From the NCBI GenBank assembly GCA_947628385.1, contig CANQZS010000006.1:1-21351 (forward strand): a stretch of 21,351 nucleotides of DNA. The letters run 5' to 3'. This document shows, piece by piece, positions 14,701 to 21,351 of the stretch (the first letter of the stretch is position 1; the number at the start of each line of letters is the position of its first letter). The notes under the pieces were generated by a model. It had not been told where the DNA came from, searched no databases, and saw nothing but the letters and a program-made list of their open reading frames with translations. The translations under genes and the position numbers were made by a program. This stretch comes from an uncultured Clostridia bacterium. GTDB lineage: Bacteria > Bacillota > Clostridia > Oscillospirales > Ruminococcaceae.

Positions 14701-17700
14701 TTTTGAAAACACTGCGTTCGCGGATGGTTTCTTTGATTGCGCTGTTGGAAATGTGCCGTTTGGGCAAGACAAAATCTTCGACAAAAGGTATACCCATCAT
14801 AATTTTTTGATCCACGATTATTTCTTTGCCCGGACGCTCGATCTTGTAAGAACGGGCGGTCTGATCGCTTTCATAACATCGACAGGCACACTGGACAAGA
14901 GATCGTCCGACGTACGCAAATATATTGCAGAGCGTGCAGACTTGCTCGGTGCAATAAGGTTACCGAACAATACTTTTCGCAGAGCTGCCGGAACGGATGT
15001 AACAAGCGATATTATCTTCCTGAAAAAGAAAGAAGCTCCGGAGATCTGCGATCCGGACTGGATTCATCTTGGCAAAAATGAAAATGGAATACCGATGAAT
15101 CAGTATTTTCTTGAACATCCGGAGATGATACTCGGTGAAATGCGTGAGGAATCCGGGCAGTACGGCCGTGTAGTTTACTCCTGTGTAGCTTATCCGGACA
15201 AGGAACTCGGCAGTCTTCTTTCCGACGCTATCGAAAATATTCGTTCGGATTATGTTGAGCGGACAGCTGAACGTAACAAAGATGCTGACGATCCTGAACC
15301 GGATACGCAAATAGCAGCCGACCCAAACGTGCGCAATTACAGCTTCGCAGAAGTTGATGGCAAGGTATATTATCGCGAGAACGATATCATGAAGCTTGTA
15401 AATACGAACGCAACAGCGGAACGTCGCATAAAAGGTATGATAAAGCTCCGTGATGCGGCGAGAAAGCTGATCGACTGTCAGGTAGAAAATTACGATGACG
15501 CGACTGTTGCAGCTGCTCAAACAGAGCTTTTAAAACTATACAACAGATTCGTTCGCAAATATGGCCGAATCAACACAAACGCAAATAATATAGCCTTTAA
15601 TGAGGATAATTCGTATTATTTGCTGTCCTCGCTCGAAGAATATGACAGCGAGGGCAATTTCGTGCGGCTTGCGGATATTTTTTATAAGCGGACGATAAAG
15701 CCGAACATCCCCGTTACATCGGTTGACACTGCGAGCGAAGCGTATGCGGTGTCGATAGGTAATAAAGCGCGCGTGGATATGGAGTATATGCAGCAGCTCA
15801 CCGGAAAGACCGAGGAAGAACTCTATGAAGAATTGAAAGGCGTCATTTTCTTAAATCCGCTATATGGTTATGGAAATAATACCCAAGAGCGGTATTTGCC
15901 TGCCGACGAATATCTTTCCGGCAATGTCCGCGAAAAACTTGAATGGGCGAAGCGAAGCGCAGAACTCAATCCTGAAGACTATAACGTCAACGTAGAGGCA
16001 CTCGAAGCCGTGCAGCCAAAGGATCTTACCGCCGCAGAAATATATGTACGTCTTGGCGATACTTGGCTGCCCGAAAAGTATGTCGATGATTTCATTTATG
16101 AGATTTTCGATATACCATATTATTACCGAGATACGATCAGAACCGTTTATTGTGATTATACATGTGCGTGGAAAGTTGAGGGCAAGTTAAAAACTGCCGC
16201 AGCAACTACAACATTCGGCACGAGCAGAAAAGACGGTTTTGAGATCATTGAATCGTCGCTGAATCTCCGTACTATCGAGATCTACGACTACATCGAGATC
16301 GGAGGAAAAAAGAAGCCGGTGTTGAATCAGCAGGAGACAGCTCTTGCACAGGAAAAGCAGCGACTTATTAACGAGCGTTTTTCGGAGTGGGTGTGGGCTG
16401 ACCCCGTGCGGCGTGACGATATATGCCGCATGTATAATGATAAATTCAATAGCATTCGTCCGCGTGAGTACGACGGAAGTCATTTGAATTTTTACGGGAT
16501 AAACCACGAGATACGTTTACGGGAACATCAGTTAAATGCCATCGCAAGGATCATCTACGGAGGTAATACGCTGTTGGCACACGTTGTCGGTGCAGGAAAA
16601 ACGTATGAAATGGTTGCCGCCGCGATGGAAATGAAGCACCTCGGCCTTTGCCAAAAGTCTCTTATCGTAGTGCCGAATCACCTCACCGAACAGTGGGGCG
16701 CTGAATTTATGAGGCTCTACCCTGCCGCAAATATACTTGTAACACAGAAAAAAGACTTTGAGGCCAAAAACAGGAAGAAAATATGCGCGCGGATCGCGAC
16801 AGGAGACTATGATGCGGTAATAATCGGTCAGAGTCAGTTTGAGAAAATACCGATCTCCGCAGAAAGACAACGTCAAATACTCGAAAAACAGCTTGATGAT
16901 ATTATGATCGGTATTGATAAAATGAAGAGGGATAGCGGAAATCGTTTTACTGTGAAAGAATTAGAGCGCTCTCGGAAAAGCATTAAAGCAAAACTGGACG
17001 CTCTCAATGATCAGGAAGACAAAGATGATGTAGTTACTTTCGAGGAACTCGGAATAGACCGTCTTTTTATCGACGAGGCACACTACTATAAAAACCTTGC
17101 CGCCTTTTCCAAAATGCGGAATGTCGGCGGGATAGCTCAAACGGAAGCTAAAAAGTCGAGCGATCTATTCGCCAAGTGCCGATATCTTGATGAAATAACA
17201 GGCGGACGTGGCATCATTTTTGCAACCGGAACACCCATCTCAAATACGATGGTGGAGATGTACACGATGCAAAAGTATTTACAATTCAAGACGCTGCATG
17301 AAAACGGACTATTTCATTTTGACGCATGGGCGGCAAATTTCGGCGAAACCGTAACGGCGGCAGAATTGTCGCCCGAAGGAGGATTTCGATCAAAGACAAG
17401 ACTTGCACGGTTTCACAATTTGCCGGAATTAACGACAATGTTCCGAGAAGTTGCCGACATCAGAACAGCCGATATGCTGAATCTTCCCGTGCCTGCTGCG
17501 ATACGGCACAATGTTGTGCTTGACGCAACGCCTTTACAAAAGGAGCTTGTTGCCGGTTTATCAAGTCGAGCTGAAAAAGTACGTAACGGAGGCGTGAGTA
17601 GCGATGTAGACAATATGCTGTGCATCACCAACGACGGCAGAAGACTCGCCCTTGACCCGCGTCTGATAAACGATATGTTTCCGGATGACAGCGGATCAAA

Positions 17701-18985
17701 GGTGCAGGCTTGTGCCGACAAAGTGTACGAGATATGGGATAAAACAACTCCTGATAAATCGACACAGCTCATTTTCTGTGATCTTTCTGTACCAAAGAGC
17801 GACGGCTCTTTTTCTGTTTATACAGAATTGAGAAAGAAGCTTGTCAGTATGGGAATCCCGGACAATGAGATCGCGTTCATCCATTCCGCTGAAACCGATA
17901 CGGCAAAAGCGGAGCTCTTTGCGAAAGTCAGATCGGGAGATATTCGTGTGCTTTTAGGCTCCACACAAAAAATGGGCGCAGGGACTAACGTCCAAGATAG
18001 ATTGATCGCGCTGCATCATCTCGATTGCCCGTGGCGTCCGTCCGATCTCGAACAGCGCGAGGGACGAATAATCCGTCAAGGAAACAAAAATACAGAGGTT
18101 CATATCTACACATACGTTACAAAAGAGACGTTTGATTCCTATTTGTATCAGATGATCGAGCGCAAGCAGCGCTTCATCTCACAAATAATGACATCGAAAT
18201 CTCCGGTCAGATCAGCCGAAGATATTGATGAGCAGTCGCTTTCGTATGCAGAAATTAAAGCACTGTGTATGGGAAATCCTTTGATCAAGGAGAAAATGGA
18301 GCTTGACATCGAGGTGGCACGCCTTAAACTCGTCAAATCGGGATTTTTGAGTGCAAAATATGATCTCGAACACAAAATCTCCGTTGTATATCCCGCGAGA
18401 ATATCGTCCCTGCAAAGAGAAATCGACAATATTACCACGGATATACCGTATCTTGCGTCAGAGACAAAGAAAAACAAGGACGGTTTCTCACCGATGCAGA
18501 TCGAAAATACACTCTATACAGACAAAAAATCTGCCGGCGAAGCGCTGCTTAAAGCCCTTTCTGCGTCTGTCATGGCGGATAAAGAAATCGGATGCTATCG
18601 CGGTTTTTCGATGACTGCATCATACAGCAAGCAGGATAATTCTTTTTCGGTTCGACTGTCGCACGCAATAAATATGCGAGTCCAGATGGGAAACGATGTT
18701 TACGGCAACATAACACGCATAGATAATGCGCTCGCGACCCTCGATGAGATGCTGTCCGAGTCGAAAAAAGAACTGGACGTTCTCGAAAGATCGCTTGAAT
18801 CGGCGAAAGCCGAGGTGATAAAGCCTTTCCCAAACGAGGATGAACTTACGCAAAAGGAGGCACGTCTCAAAGAATTAAATCACGAGCTTGAAATCGAAAA
18901 GTCTCAAAACGAAATAATCGGTGAAGTCACAGACGACACAGAGGGGCGAGAACTCCACAAAACACAAGATCAGGAAGCACGTTAA
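11753..18985 (+). CDS. Giant methylase-helicase with two MutS domain I-like modules
   Basis: 2410 residues behind a GAGGGGAGAAAG site. Domains in order: a conserved N-terminal region (about 1-240, FEEQVMIHAQKPGAVACADM); a low-complexity charged linker (about 245-420) that also encodes tnpV in another frame; a conserved segment (455-560); two tandem MutS domain I-like modules with GDFFEMYGEDA at 613-623 and GEFFEIYGEDA at 732-742; an N6-adenine methylase domain with QYVGWGGLSEQF at 869, AdoMet loop LEPSCATGNF at 935-944 and catalytic-type NVPFG at 1000-1004; an SNF2-like helicase with Walker A GAGKT at 1613-1617, DEAH at 1774-1777, ATGTP at 1824-1828 and motif VI EQREGRIIRQGN at 2100-2111; and a coiled-coil C-terminus (about 2280-2410). 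Relatives are hallmark proteins of Tn1549-type elements, thought to handle or protect transferring DNA. NVPFG replaces the canonical NPPY/F methylase motif, as I recall for this family. Confidence 0.92.
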   Translation: MVLSYEKAYLRYERHCREITENADNWKSFLTTAANNFKYTFEEQVMIHAQKPGAVACADMKTWNRLGRWISKGSNGIILIDREKKRTRYVFDVSDTITRDGSQISLWETREGDEKSVFEALTSCFGSFEETNILSDIIEAASAKAGDDACDSIIDTLSPIISSTLSQNEKDNFTDTVHQIFRNSLSFMLFVRCGVSTTNISFDFGAVNMFDSREAVEALGLRLSNTAEIALRGIASAVRAQRKTQKNLNRTLANDNASRYNDDKETKQLSGKRRPGNERGNDEERIGRNGAAEVQVQRGNGDMVHPRGGLLSSESYSSGGTEDREIRENATEVYSREQPDNVQHDDDKRNDERSPRRSRQESERESRGTRGTDESELGSDRKHEVDRPSILDRDDEQLQGGGRGNSIQGIDLLLNTEDQIRDITEAEAEQASAFSVNESDVEAVLAQGGGIEGSKKRIYNFLTEDHSVKECMDFLKNEYGTGGRYPVISSDRGVISEDHNIRGIVISVKRGSETAEKFVAWNTVAKCIREMIKNGRYLTPDEQERYGKNIGGEQQSLFVALNSSESLSDTQAVAANENNAGHNRAETAFTPVYQEYINIKRDNADRIVLWQVGDFFEMYGEDAVAASEALGLILTSRSVGGGMRVQMCGIPRHALAEYTKKLQSQDRDLVIASVENGEYTVSILTSADEDKPAETANDQYTDAADLDNISAYNEYAEAKTKYGDCIVLVQVGEFFEIYGEDAEPVARVLDAPFFAVQENERRRLPMCGFPVASYNDDLYDKLASLGRSIVLILDADGERQEAVFPARVSAEASESVQSTPQNYKITNDALGVGSRSDKIRNNLLAIRTLKEIEAERRDASPEEQAIMAQYVGWGGLSEQFSQTGSSYEELKSLLTDEEYTSARASTLSAFYTPPVVIRSIYKALENMGFRTGNILEPSCATGNFIGMLPDAMESSKVYGVEIDSISGRIAKLLYPGADITISGFENTAFADGFFDCAVGNVPFGQDKIFDKRYTHHNFLIHDYFFARTLDLVRTGGLIAFITSTGTLDKRSSDVRKYIAERADLLGAIRLPNNTFRRAAGTDVTSDIIFLKKKEAPEICDPDWIHLGKNENGIPMNQYFLEHPEMILGEMREESGQYGRVVYSCVAYPDKELGSLLSDAIENIRSDYVERTAERNKDADDPEPDTQIAADPNVRNYSFAEVDGKVYYRENDIMKLVNTNATAERRIKGMIKLRDAARKLIDCQVENYDDATVAAAQTELLKLYNRFVRKYGRINTNANNIAFNEDNSYYLLSSLEEYDSEGNFVRLADIFYKRTIKPNIPVTSVDTASEAYAVSIGNKARVDMEYMQQLTGKTEEELYEELKGVIFLNPLYGYGNNTQERYLPADEYLSGNVREKLEWAKRSAELNPEDYNVNVEALEAVQPKDLTAAEIYVRLGDTWLPEKYVDDFIYEIFDIPYYYRDTIRTVYCDYTCAWKVEGKLKTAAATTTFGTSRKDGFEIIESSLNLRTIEIYDYIEIGGKKKPVLNQQETALAQEKQRLINERFSEWVWADPVRRDDICRMYNDKFNSIRPREYDGSHLNFYGINHEIRLREHQLNAIARIIYGGNTLLAHVVGAGKTYEMVAAAMEMKHLGLCQKSLIVVPNHLTEQWGAEFMRLYPAANILVTQKKDFEAKNRKKICARIATGDYDAVIIGQSQFEKIPISAERQRQILEKQLDDIMIGIDKMKRDSGNRFTVKELERSRKSIKAKLDALNDQEDKDDVVTFEELGIDRLFIDEAHYYKNLAAFSKMRNVGGIAQTEAKKSSDLFAKCRYLDEITGGRGIIFATGTPISNTMVEMYTMQKYLQFKTLHENGLFHFDAWAANFGETVTAAELSPEGGFRSKTRLARFHNLPELTTMFREVADIRTADMLNLPVPAAIRHNVVLDATPLQKELVAGLSSRAEKVRNGGVSSDVDNMLCITNDGRRLALDPRLINDMFPDDSGSKVQACADKVYEIWDKTTPDKSTQLIFCDLSVPKSDGSFSVYTELRKKLVSMGIPDNEIAFIHSAETDTAKAELFAKVRSGDIRVLLGSTQKMGAGTNVQDRLIALHHLDCPWRPSDLEQREGRIIRQGNKNTEVHIYTYVTKETFDSYLYQMIERKQRFISQIMTSKSPVRSAEDIDEQSLSYAEIKALCMGNPLIKEKMELDIEVARLKLVKSGFLSAKYDLEHKISVVYPARISSLQREIDNITTDIPYLASETKKNKDGFSPMQIENTLYTDKKSAGEALLKALSASVMADKEIGCYRGFSMTASYSKQDNSFSVRLSHAINMRVQMGNDVYGNITRIDNALATLDEMLSESKKELDVLERSLESAKAEVIKPFPNEDELTQKEARLKELNHELEIEKSQNEIIGEVTDDTEGRELHKTQDQEAR
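12507..12535 (+). promoter_or_regulatory. Sigma-A-like promoter for tnpV, inside the helicase gene
   Basis: TTGCAA at 12507-12512 (4 of 6 matches to TTGACA) and TATAAT at 12530-12535 (perfect) are separated by 17 bases, the optimal spacing. The predicted start near 12542 would give a leader of about 40 bases, ending in the tnpV ribosome site and ATG at 12582. Placement just ahead of a nested gene strengthens the call. Confidence 0.6.
12582..12995 (+). CDS. tnpV: TnpV family protein, nested in the helicase gene in another frame
   Basis: 137 residues in the +1 frame relative to the helicase and wholly inside it. The start at 12582 is preceded by AAAAAGGAG (12564-12572). Family features seen: YTLVGDYYLPNLIPPEE, IGKYGRMRQKYIAENNPIMY, helical MNAHLEEVDRKAKERVEELV, then STDPLYWIGTMNNFKAAAEE and VYKELIFC. 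This matches the TnpV (transposon-encoded protein) family as I know it: small cytosolic proteins of Firmicutes elements with no established function. The frame looks genuinely coding because it reads as an ordered globular protein, whereas the helicase frame here is low-complexity. It carries its own promoter-like and terminator-like elements. The first roughly 15 residues (KEETTKKESAETELP) are a charged, probably disordered lead. Confidence 0.85.
   Translation: MKEETTKKESAETELPKYKYNEETGIWYTLVGDYYLPNLIPPEEPKIGKYGRMRQKYIAENNPIMYNTMMINETMNAHLEEVDRKAKERVEELVEQMKANSDLTESMKSTDPLYWIGTMNNFKAAAEEIVYKELIFC
13026..13055 (+). terminator. Intrinsic terminator-like hairpin after tnpV, inside the helicase gene
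   Basis: AAGCGGAGGCT (13026-13036) pairs perfectly with AGCCTCCGCTT (13042-13052) over a 5-base loop, and five T residues occupy 13051-13055. It starts 30 bases after the tnpV stop. In the helicase frame it encodes residues from about 425 to 434 (EAEAEQASAF). It has the form of a Rho-independent terminator, but the helicase message must pass through it, so any termination must be incomplete or suppressed by translating ribosomes. Confidence 0.6.
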
Positions 18986-19012
18986 TTTTCAGAAATTAGA
19001 AAGGAGAAAACA

Positions 19013-20041
19013 ATGCACTATTCAGATGAAGAGATAGCAAGAGCAAGAGAGACTGATCTGCTCACATACTTACAAAACTATGAGCCTGATAATCTTGTAC
19101 ATATCAGCGGAAAAACATACTGTACAAAAGAGCACGACAGCTTGAAGATATCCAACGGCCGGTGGTACTGGTTCTCGCGAGGATTCGGAGGTGTGTCGGC
19201 GCTTGATTATCTGACAAAAGTTAAGGGAGAAAGCTTCCAAGATGCCATGCGAATACTGCTTGACGATCATCCCACAGTCCGGAGCGTGGAGTTTGTCAAA
19301 CCGAAAAAAGAGAACGTACAGAAGTCTTTTGAACTCCCAAAGAAAAGCTATAACCCCGAACTCGCCGTCAATTATCTCGAAAGCCGAGGTATCGACAGCG
19401 GAATCATAAAATACTGCATTGAAACCAATCGTCTGTATGAATCCTACCCACGGCATAACGTTATTTTTGTAGGCTTTGACACAGAGTCGACACCGAAATA
19501 CGCTATGCAGCGAGGATGCGGAACTGACTTTATCGGTGAGGTATACGGCAGCGACAAACGTTTTTCTTTTTCGATTCCCACGAGAAAGGCGCAGTCTAAC
19601 GGAGGCAAGACACTCTACATATTTGAATCTCCGATAGATCTGCTATCGTTTGCGACACTTGTTAAAATGGAAGGCTATGACTGGCGCTCGGTTAATATGC
19701 TGTCACTCGGCGGTATATCAGCAAAAAAACACGGCGACGGTCGCGATCAAAGTGAATCGCATACAGAAGACGTGCCCAAAATGCCCGCTGCGCTTGAACA
19801 GTATCTTTCGGATCACCCTGAAATAGATCACGTGATTACCCGGCTTGACAACGACGAGCGCGGCCGTGCGGCAGCGGACGAGATCGGCGCACTGCTCACC
19901 GAACGCGGTATCAGAGTTTCAAAACGTCTCCCGCCGAAAGGAAAAGATTACAATGATTGCCTCTGCATCACAAAAGGATTAACGATCACGCACAGATCAA
20001 AGCCTGATAAGCAGGACAAAAACCCGCAAGCTGTAATATGA
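19013..20041 (+). CDS. DUF3991 and TOPRIM domain primase-like protein
   Basis: 342 residues behind AGAAAGGAG. The N-terminal part (about 1-95) is a zinc-less relative of the DnaG zinc-binding region (TDLLTYLQNYEPDNLVHISG, WYWFSRGFGG, SALDYLTKVKGESFQDAM). DUF3991 follows (NYLESRGIDSGIIKYCIETN, NVIFVGFD, YAMQRG). The TOPRIM-like domain has Glu205 in YIFESPIDLLSF and the acidic pair Asp279 and Asp281 in RLDNDERGRAAADEI, with KGKDYNDCL near the end. Family knowledge: TOPRIM domains coordinate metal in primases, topoisomerases and nucleases. This family is a standard companion of the methylase-helicase in conjugative elements and may act in primer synthesis or DNA processing after transfer. The gene closes the long operon and is followed by a strong terminator. 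Confidence 0.87.
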   Translation: MHYSDEEIARARETDLLTYLQNYEPDNLVHISGKTYCTKEHDSLKISNGRWYWFSRGFGGVSALDYLTKVKGESFQDAMRILLDDHPTVRSVEFVKPKKENVQKSFELPKKSYNPELAVNYLESRGIDSGIIKYCIETNRLYESYPRHNVIFVGFDTESTPKYAMQRGCGTDFIGEVYGSDKRFSFSIPTRKAQSNGGKTLYIFESPIDLLSFATLVKMEGYDWRSVNMLSLGGISAKKHGDGRDQSESHTEDVPKMPAALEQYLSDHPEIDHVITRLDNDERGRAAADEIGALLTERGIRVSKRLPPKGKDYNDCLCITKGLTITHRSKPDKQDKNPQAVI

Positions 20042-20087
20042 TACGCTAACAATCGCGCTGTTACAGAGACGATGAGCGATAATCAAC

Positions 20088-20118
20088 AAAAAAGAGCGTT
20101 CAAAAGACGCTCTTTTTT
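20088..20118 (+). terminator. Strong intrinsic terminator of the helicase/TOPRIM operon
   Basis: AAAAAAGAGCGT (20088-20099) pairs perfectly with ACGCTCTTTTTT (20107-20118) around a 7-base loop. The T-run and A-run make it potentially bidirectional. It lies 47 bases after the TOPRIM gene stop. Confidence 0.9.
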
Positions 20119-20150
20119 CATGGAATTTCATAAGAAAGGAGATGAACCGT

Positions 20151-20708
20151 GTGAGCTATTACGACTTTGTATACACCAAAAAGTATCAGGCAATCGTCCG
20201 GATCGAGGCGGACAGCCTTGAAAGCGCTGCCGCACTTGCGGATGAGTTAAGAAACGAAGATCACAAGATATTCAGGCTCGACGAGAATGACTTGTCATGT
20301 ATTGAGTTAAAGTACAACGACGACAAAATGCGTGATGTTTTGTTGAAAGAAAGAGATTTAGAAGCAGTTCGCATTATGATTCTTGAACCTGAAAAAGAGG
20401 CGAGAATTGCGTCGGCAACAATCGAATACGAATGTTTTTTCAACGAGATCGAAACCCATTTCGCGGAGATTGCAAACGGTATATTCCTTGTATACGGCAA
20501 CGACGGAGCAATAAACCGAGCTGCACGCGCACCGAACGGTCAACGTGAGATCATACACGGGACGGCGGCCATAATTAAATTTGACGATGGAAAGCTTGTG
20601 AATATTACAGACGACGATATCAGCAAGTACCTTGCTCCATATTTTTCGCCCGAAACGTTTCTCATACTCGACGGATTTATCGGAGTATTCCCTCAAAATC
20701 CGATATGA
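20151..20708 (+). CDS. Hypothetical protein, 185 residues, possibly DUF3846-related
   Basis: GTG start at 20151 chosen because AAAGGAG lies 9 bases upstream; the in-frame ATG at 20142 overlaps that site. The N-terminus (YYDFVYTKKYQAIVRIEADS, LESAAALADELRNEDHKIF) is followed by a helical middle. The C-terminal half (IFLVYGNDGAINRAARAPNG, IIHGTAAIIKFDDGKLVNIT, DDDISKYLAPYFSPETFLI) recalls the layout of DUF3846-type proteins and the C-terminus of the 9011-10150 product, but only weakly. No membrane segments. The gene lies between two strong terminators, so it is probably transcribed on its own, although no clear promoter is visible in the short upstream gap. Confidence 0.65.
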   Translation: MSYYDFVYTKKYQAIVRIEADSLESAAALADELRNEDHKIFRLDENDLSCIELKYNDDKMRDVLLKERDLEAVRIMILEPEKEARIASATIEYECFFNEIETHFAEIANGIFLVYGNDGAINRAARAPNGQREIIHGTAAIIKFDDGKLVNITDDDISKYLAPYFSPETFLILDGFIGVFPQNPI

Positions 20709-20781
20709 TTTTGGAGCTTGGCCGAAAAAAAATAAGGGAGTTGCGGCTCAAAAATTTCAAAAATTTAAAGATTCAGAGTGA

Positions 20782-20810
20782 AAAAAAGCGTGCTGACGGC
20801 GCGCTTTTTT
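20782..20810 (+). terminator. Intrinsic terminator
   Basis: AAAAAAGCGTGC (20782-20793) pairs with GCGCGCTTTTTT (20799-20810) over a 5-base loop, with one T-G wobble. It ends the 20151-20708 gene and sits immediately before the ribosome site of the next gene. A and T runs on both sides make it potentially bidirectional. Confidence 0.85.
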
Positions 20811-20826
20811 GTGTTTGGAGGTTGAA

Positions 20827-21099
20827 ATGTATTTTAAATTAAAGGTCAGACGACTAAAAAAAGTTGATCTTGATCGCTTTGCGACCATTATTCAGAGCTT
20901 TGATAACGTGATGTCTTACGGAGAATCGGTGCTTCATCGAAGTGAAAAAAAGGCTTCCGACAATGCGGATCGGATCAAAAAACTCGAAGATGATGTCGCT
21001 AAAATCAAAAAAATACTGTCAGAAAACGGTGTGTTCAATGAAAAAGAAGCGTCTGTTTGCGATGGTTCCGGGCAAAAAAATGCAGATTATCACGTTTGA
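20827..21099 (+). CDS. Small coiled-coil protein, 90 residues, unknown function
   Basis: ATG at 20827 with TTTGGAGGT just upstream. The N-terminus is basic (MYFKLKVRRLKKVDLDRFAT). A heptad-like helix follows at about residues 33-65 (SEKKASDNADRIKKLEDDV, AKIKKILSENG), predicted to form a coiled coil. Basic helical proteins in this position, next to an inverted-repeat region, could be DNA-binding accessory factors of mobilisation, but no family is recognised. A terminator lies directly upstream, so transcription may come from read-through or an unseen promoter. The last 20 or so residues are low-complexity and may not be well constrained. Confidence 0.5.
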   Translation: MYFKLKVRRLKKVDLDRFATIIQSFDNVMSYGESVLHRSEKKASDNADRIKKLEDDVAKIKKILSENGVFNEKEASVCDGSGQKNADYHV

Positions 21100-21166
21100 C
21101 ACCGCCCCAAAAGTGCGAATTTTTTTCGCGCAGCGCACAGTTTTTGCGCCCTGTTTTCGGTCAGAA

Positions 21167-21183
21167 CGCGCGCCGCCCGCGCG
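21167..21183 (+). repeat. Inverted repeat CGCGCG
   Basis: CGCGCG at 21167-21172 and 21178-21183 with a 5-base loop (ccgcc). Short but entirely G/C. Confidence 0.6.
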
Positions 21184-21222
21184 GTCGGGCGAATCTGCAA
21201 CGTACGGGCAAGCATCGTGAAT

Positions 21223-21247
21223 GGGCACCCACTCGGCGTGGGTGTCC
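21223..21247 (+). repeat. Inverted repeat, 10-bp stem
   Basis: GGGCACCCAC (21223-21232) pairs with GTGGGTGTCC (21238-21247) with one G-T wobble and a 5-base loop (tcggc). Its last five bases are also the start of the next inverted repeat. Confidence 0.75.
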
Positions 21248-21278
21248 ATGTGGGAACCCACGGGTACCCACATGGACA
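21243..21278 (+). repeat. Inverted repeat, perfect 12-bp stem
   Basis: TGTCCATGTGGG (21243-21254) pairs perfectly with CCCACATGGACA (21267-21278), with a 12-base loop. It overlaps its neighbours by five and two bases, so only alternate stems can form at once. Confidence 0.85.
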
Positions 21279-21302
21279 TCGGCATGATAACTCATGCCGA
21301 TG
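21277..21302 (+). repeat. Inverted repeat, perfect 11-bp stem with 4-base loop
   Basis: CATCGGCATGA (21277-21287) and TCATGCCGATG (21292-21302) flank TAAC. No T-run follows, so it is not a terminator; a protein-binding or relaxase-recognition hairpin is plausible. Confidence 0.85.
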
Positions 21303-21318
21303 CCCAATCACAGCTTGT

Positions 21319-21333
21319 CAGGGGACTCCCCTG
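21319..21333 (+). repeat. Palindrome near the window end
   Basis: CAGGGGA, a central C, then TCCCCTG: a perfect 15-base dyad directly after CAGCTTGT. From memory, similar GGGGA/TCCCC dyads occur ahead of mobilisation genes in Clostridia elements; this is a weak recollection. Confidence 0.7.
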
Positions 21334-21351
21334 AAACCCCGATTTAAGGGC

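Larger units (their letters stand above)
21100..21351 (+). other. GC-rich non-coding region with clustered inverted repeats, possible oriT
   Basis: No gene is supported in the last 252 bases. The region is clearly richer in G and C than the genes before it and holds five inverted repeats within about 170 bases (21167-21183, 21223-21247, 21243-21278, 21277-21302, 21319-21333). Neighbouring arms share bases, so the structures are alternatives. Origins of transfer in Gram-positive elements are typically non-coding, inverted-repeat-rich and adjacent to relaxase genes. The window ends before any relaxase could be seen, so the oriT call is inference. A regulatory leader is the main alternative. Confidence 0.45.

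Noticed and set aside
20741..20769. TTGCGG and TTTAAA with 17-base spacing
   Set aside because: Weak matches, and transcription would meet the 20782-20810 terminator almost at once.
21096..21125. TTGACA ahead of the inverted-repeat region as a mobilisation promoter
   Set aside because: The -35 is perfect, but only AATTTT/ATTTTT lies at the right distance, a poor -10.
21038..21220. 60-codon frame overlapping the end of the last small gene
   Set aside because: No ribosome site, product unlike any family, and it runs into the GC-rich inverted-repeat region.
1..21351. CRISPR array, tRNA, rRNA or insertion sequence
   Set aside because: No regularly spaced repeats, RNA gene signatures or transposase frames were seen in the window.

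Overview
The window looks like part of an integrative and conjugative element (ICE), or a similar Tn1549-like transferable element, from a gut-type Clostridia (Oscillospiraceae/Lachnospiraceae-like) host. The basis is family content: LPxTG surface proteins with Gram-positive sortases, DUF3849, YodL, DUF3846 and LPD11 proteins, an ArdC-like protein, a very large methylase-helicase, TnpV, and a DUF3991/TOPRIM protein. No 16S rRNA or other taxonomic marker is present, so the host is an inference. All supported genes are on the + strand, mostly with AAAGGAG-type ribosome binding sites and gaps under 60 bases.

Layout. (1) 1-4215 is a sortase-pilus cluster: the 3' end of a CnaB-repeat SpaA-type surface protein (LPSTG), a 748-residue pilus backbone protein (LPKTG, pilin motif) and a class C pilin-polymerising sortase. 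(2) 4208-6926 holds an ICE-associated protein of unknown function, a left-handed beta-helix (hexapeptide-repeat) protein bounded by a duplicated 27-base translation-start segment, and a class B sortase. (3) 6959-11717 is a run of accessory proteins: DUF3849, LPD11 fused to a HAD deoxynucleotidase, YodL/DUF3846, a small basic-then-acidic protein, an ArdC-like ssDNA-binding/zincin protein and a 72-residue acidic protein. (4) 11753-18985 encodes one 2410-residue protein with two MutS domain I-like modules, an N6-adenine methylase domain and an SNF2-type helicase. (5) 19013-20041 is a DUF3991/TOPRIM primase-like protein followed by a strong terminator. (6) 20151-21099 holds two small genes separated by another terminator. 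(7) 21100-21351 is non-coding, GC-rich and packed with inverted repeats; I interpret it as an oriT-like region, possibly just upstream of mobilisation genes outside the window.

The most notable structure is inside the helicase gene. A complete tnpV gene (12582-12995) lies in the +1 frame relative to the helicase. It has its own sigma-A-like promoter (TTGCAA, 17 bases, TATAAT at 12507-12535), its own ribosome binding site and a terminator-like hairpin with a T-run at 13026-13055. The helicase protein is low-complexity and Arg/Glu/Asp/Gly-rich across exactly this stretch. It looks like a self-contained transcription unit overprinted in a linker of the larger gene.

Together the genes suggest a transfer module. 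Surface pili and sortases could aid adhesion or mating contact. ArdC, methylase-helicase, TOPRIM and LPD-type proteins would handle or protect incoming DNA. The terminal inverted-repeat region would be where processing begins. These roles are inferred from protein families, not shown by the sequence alone.
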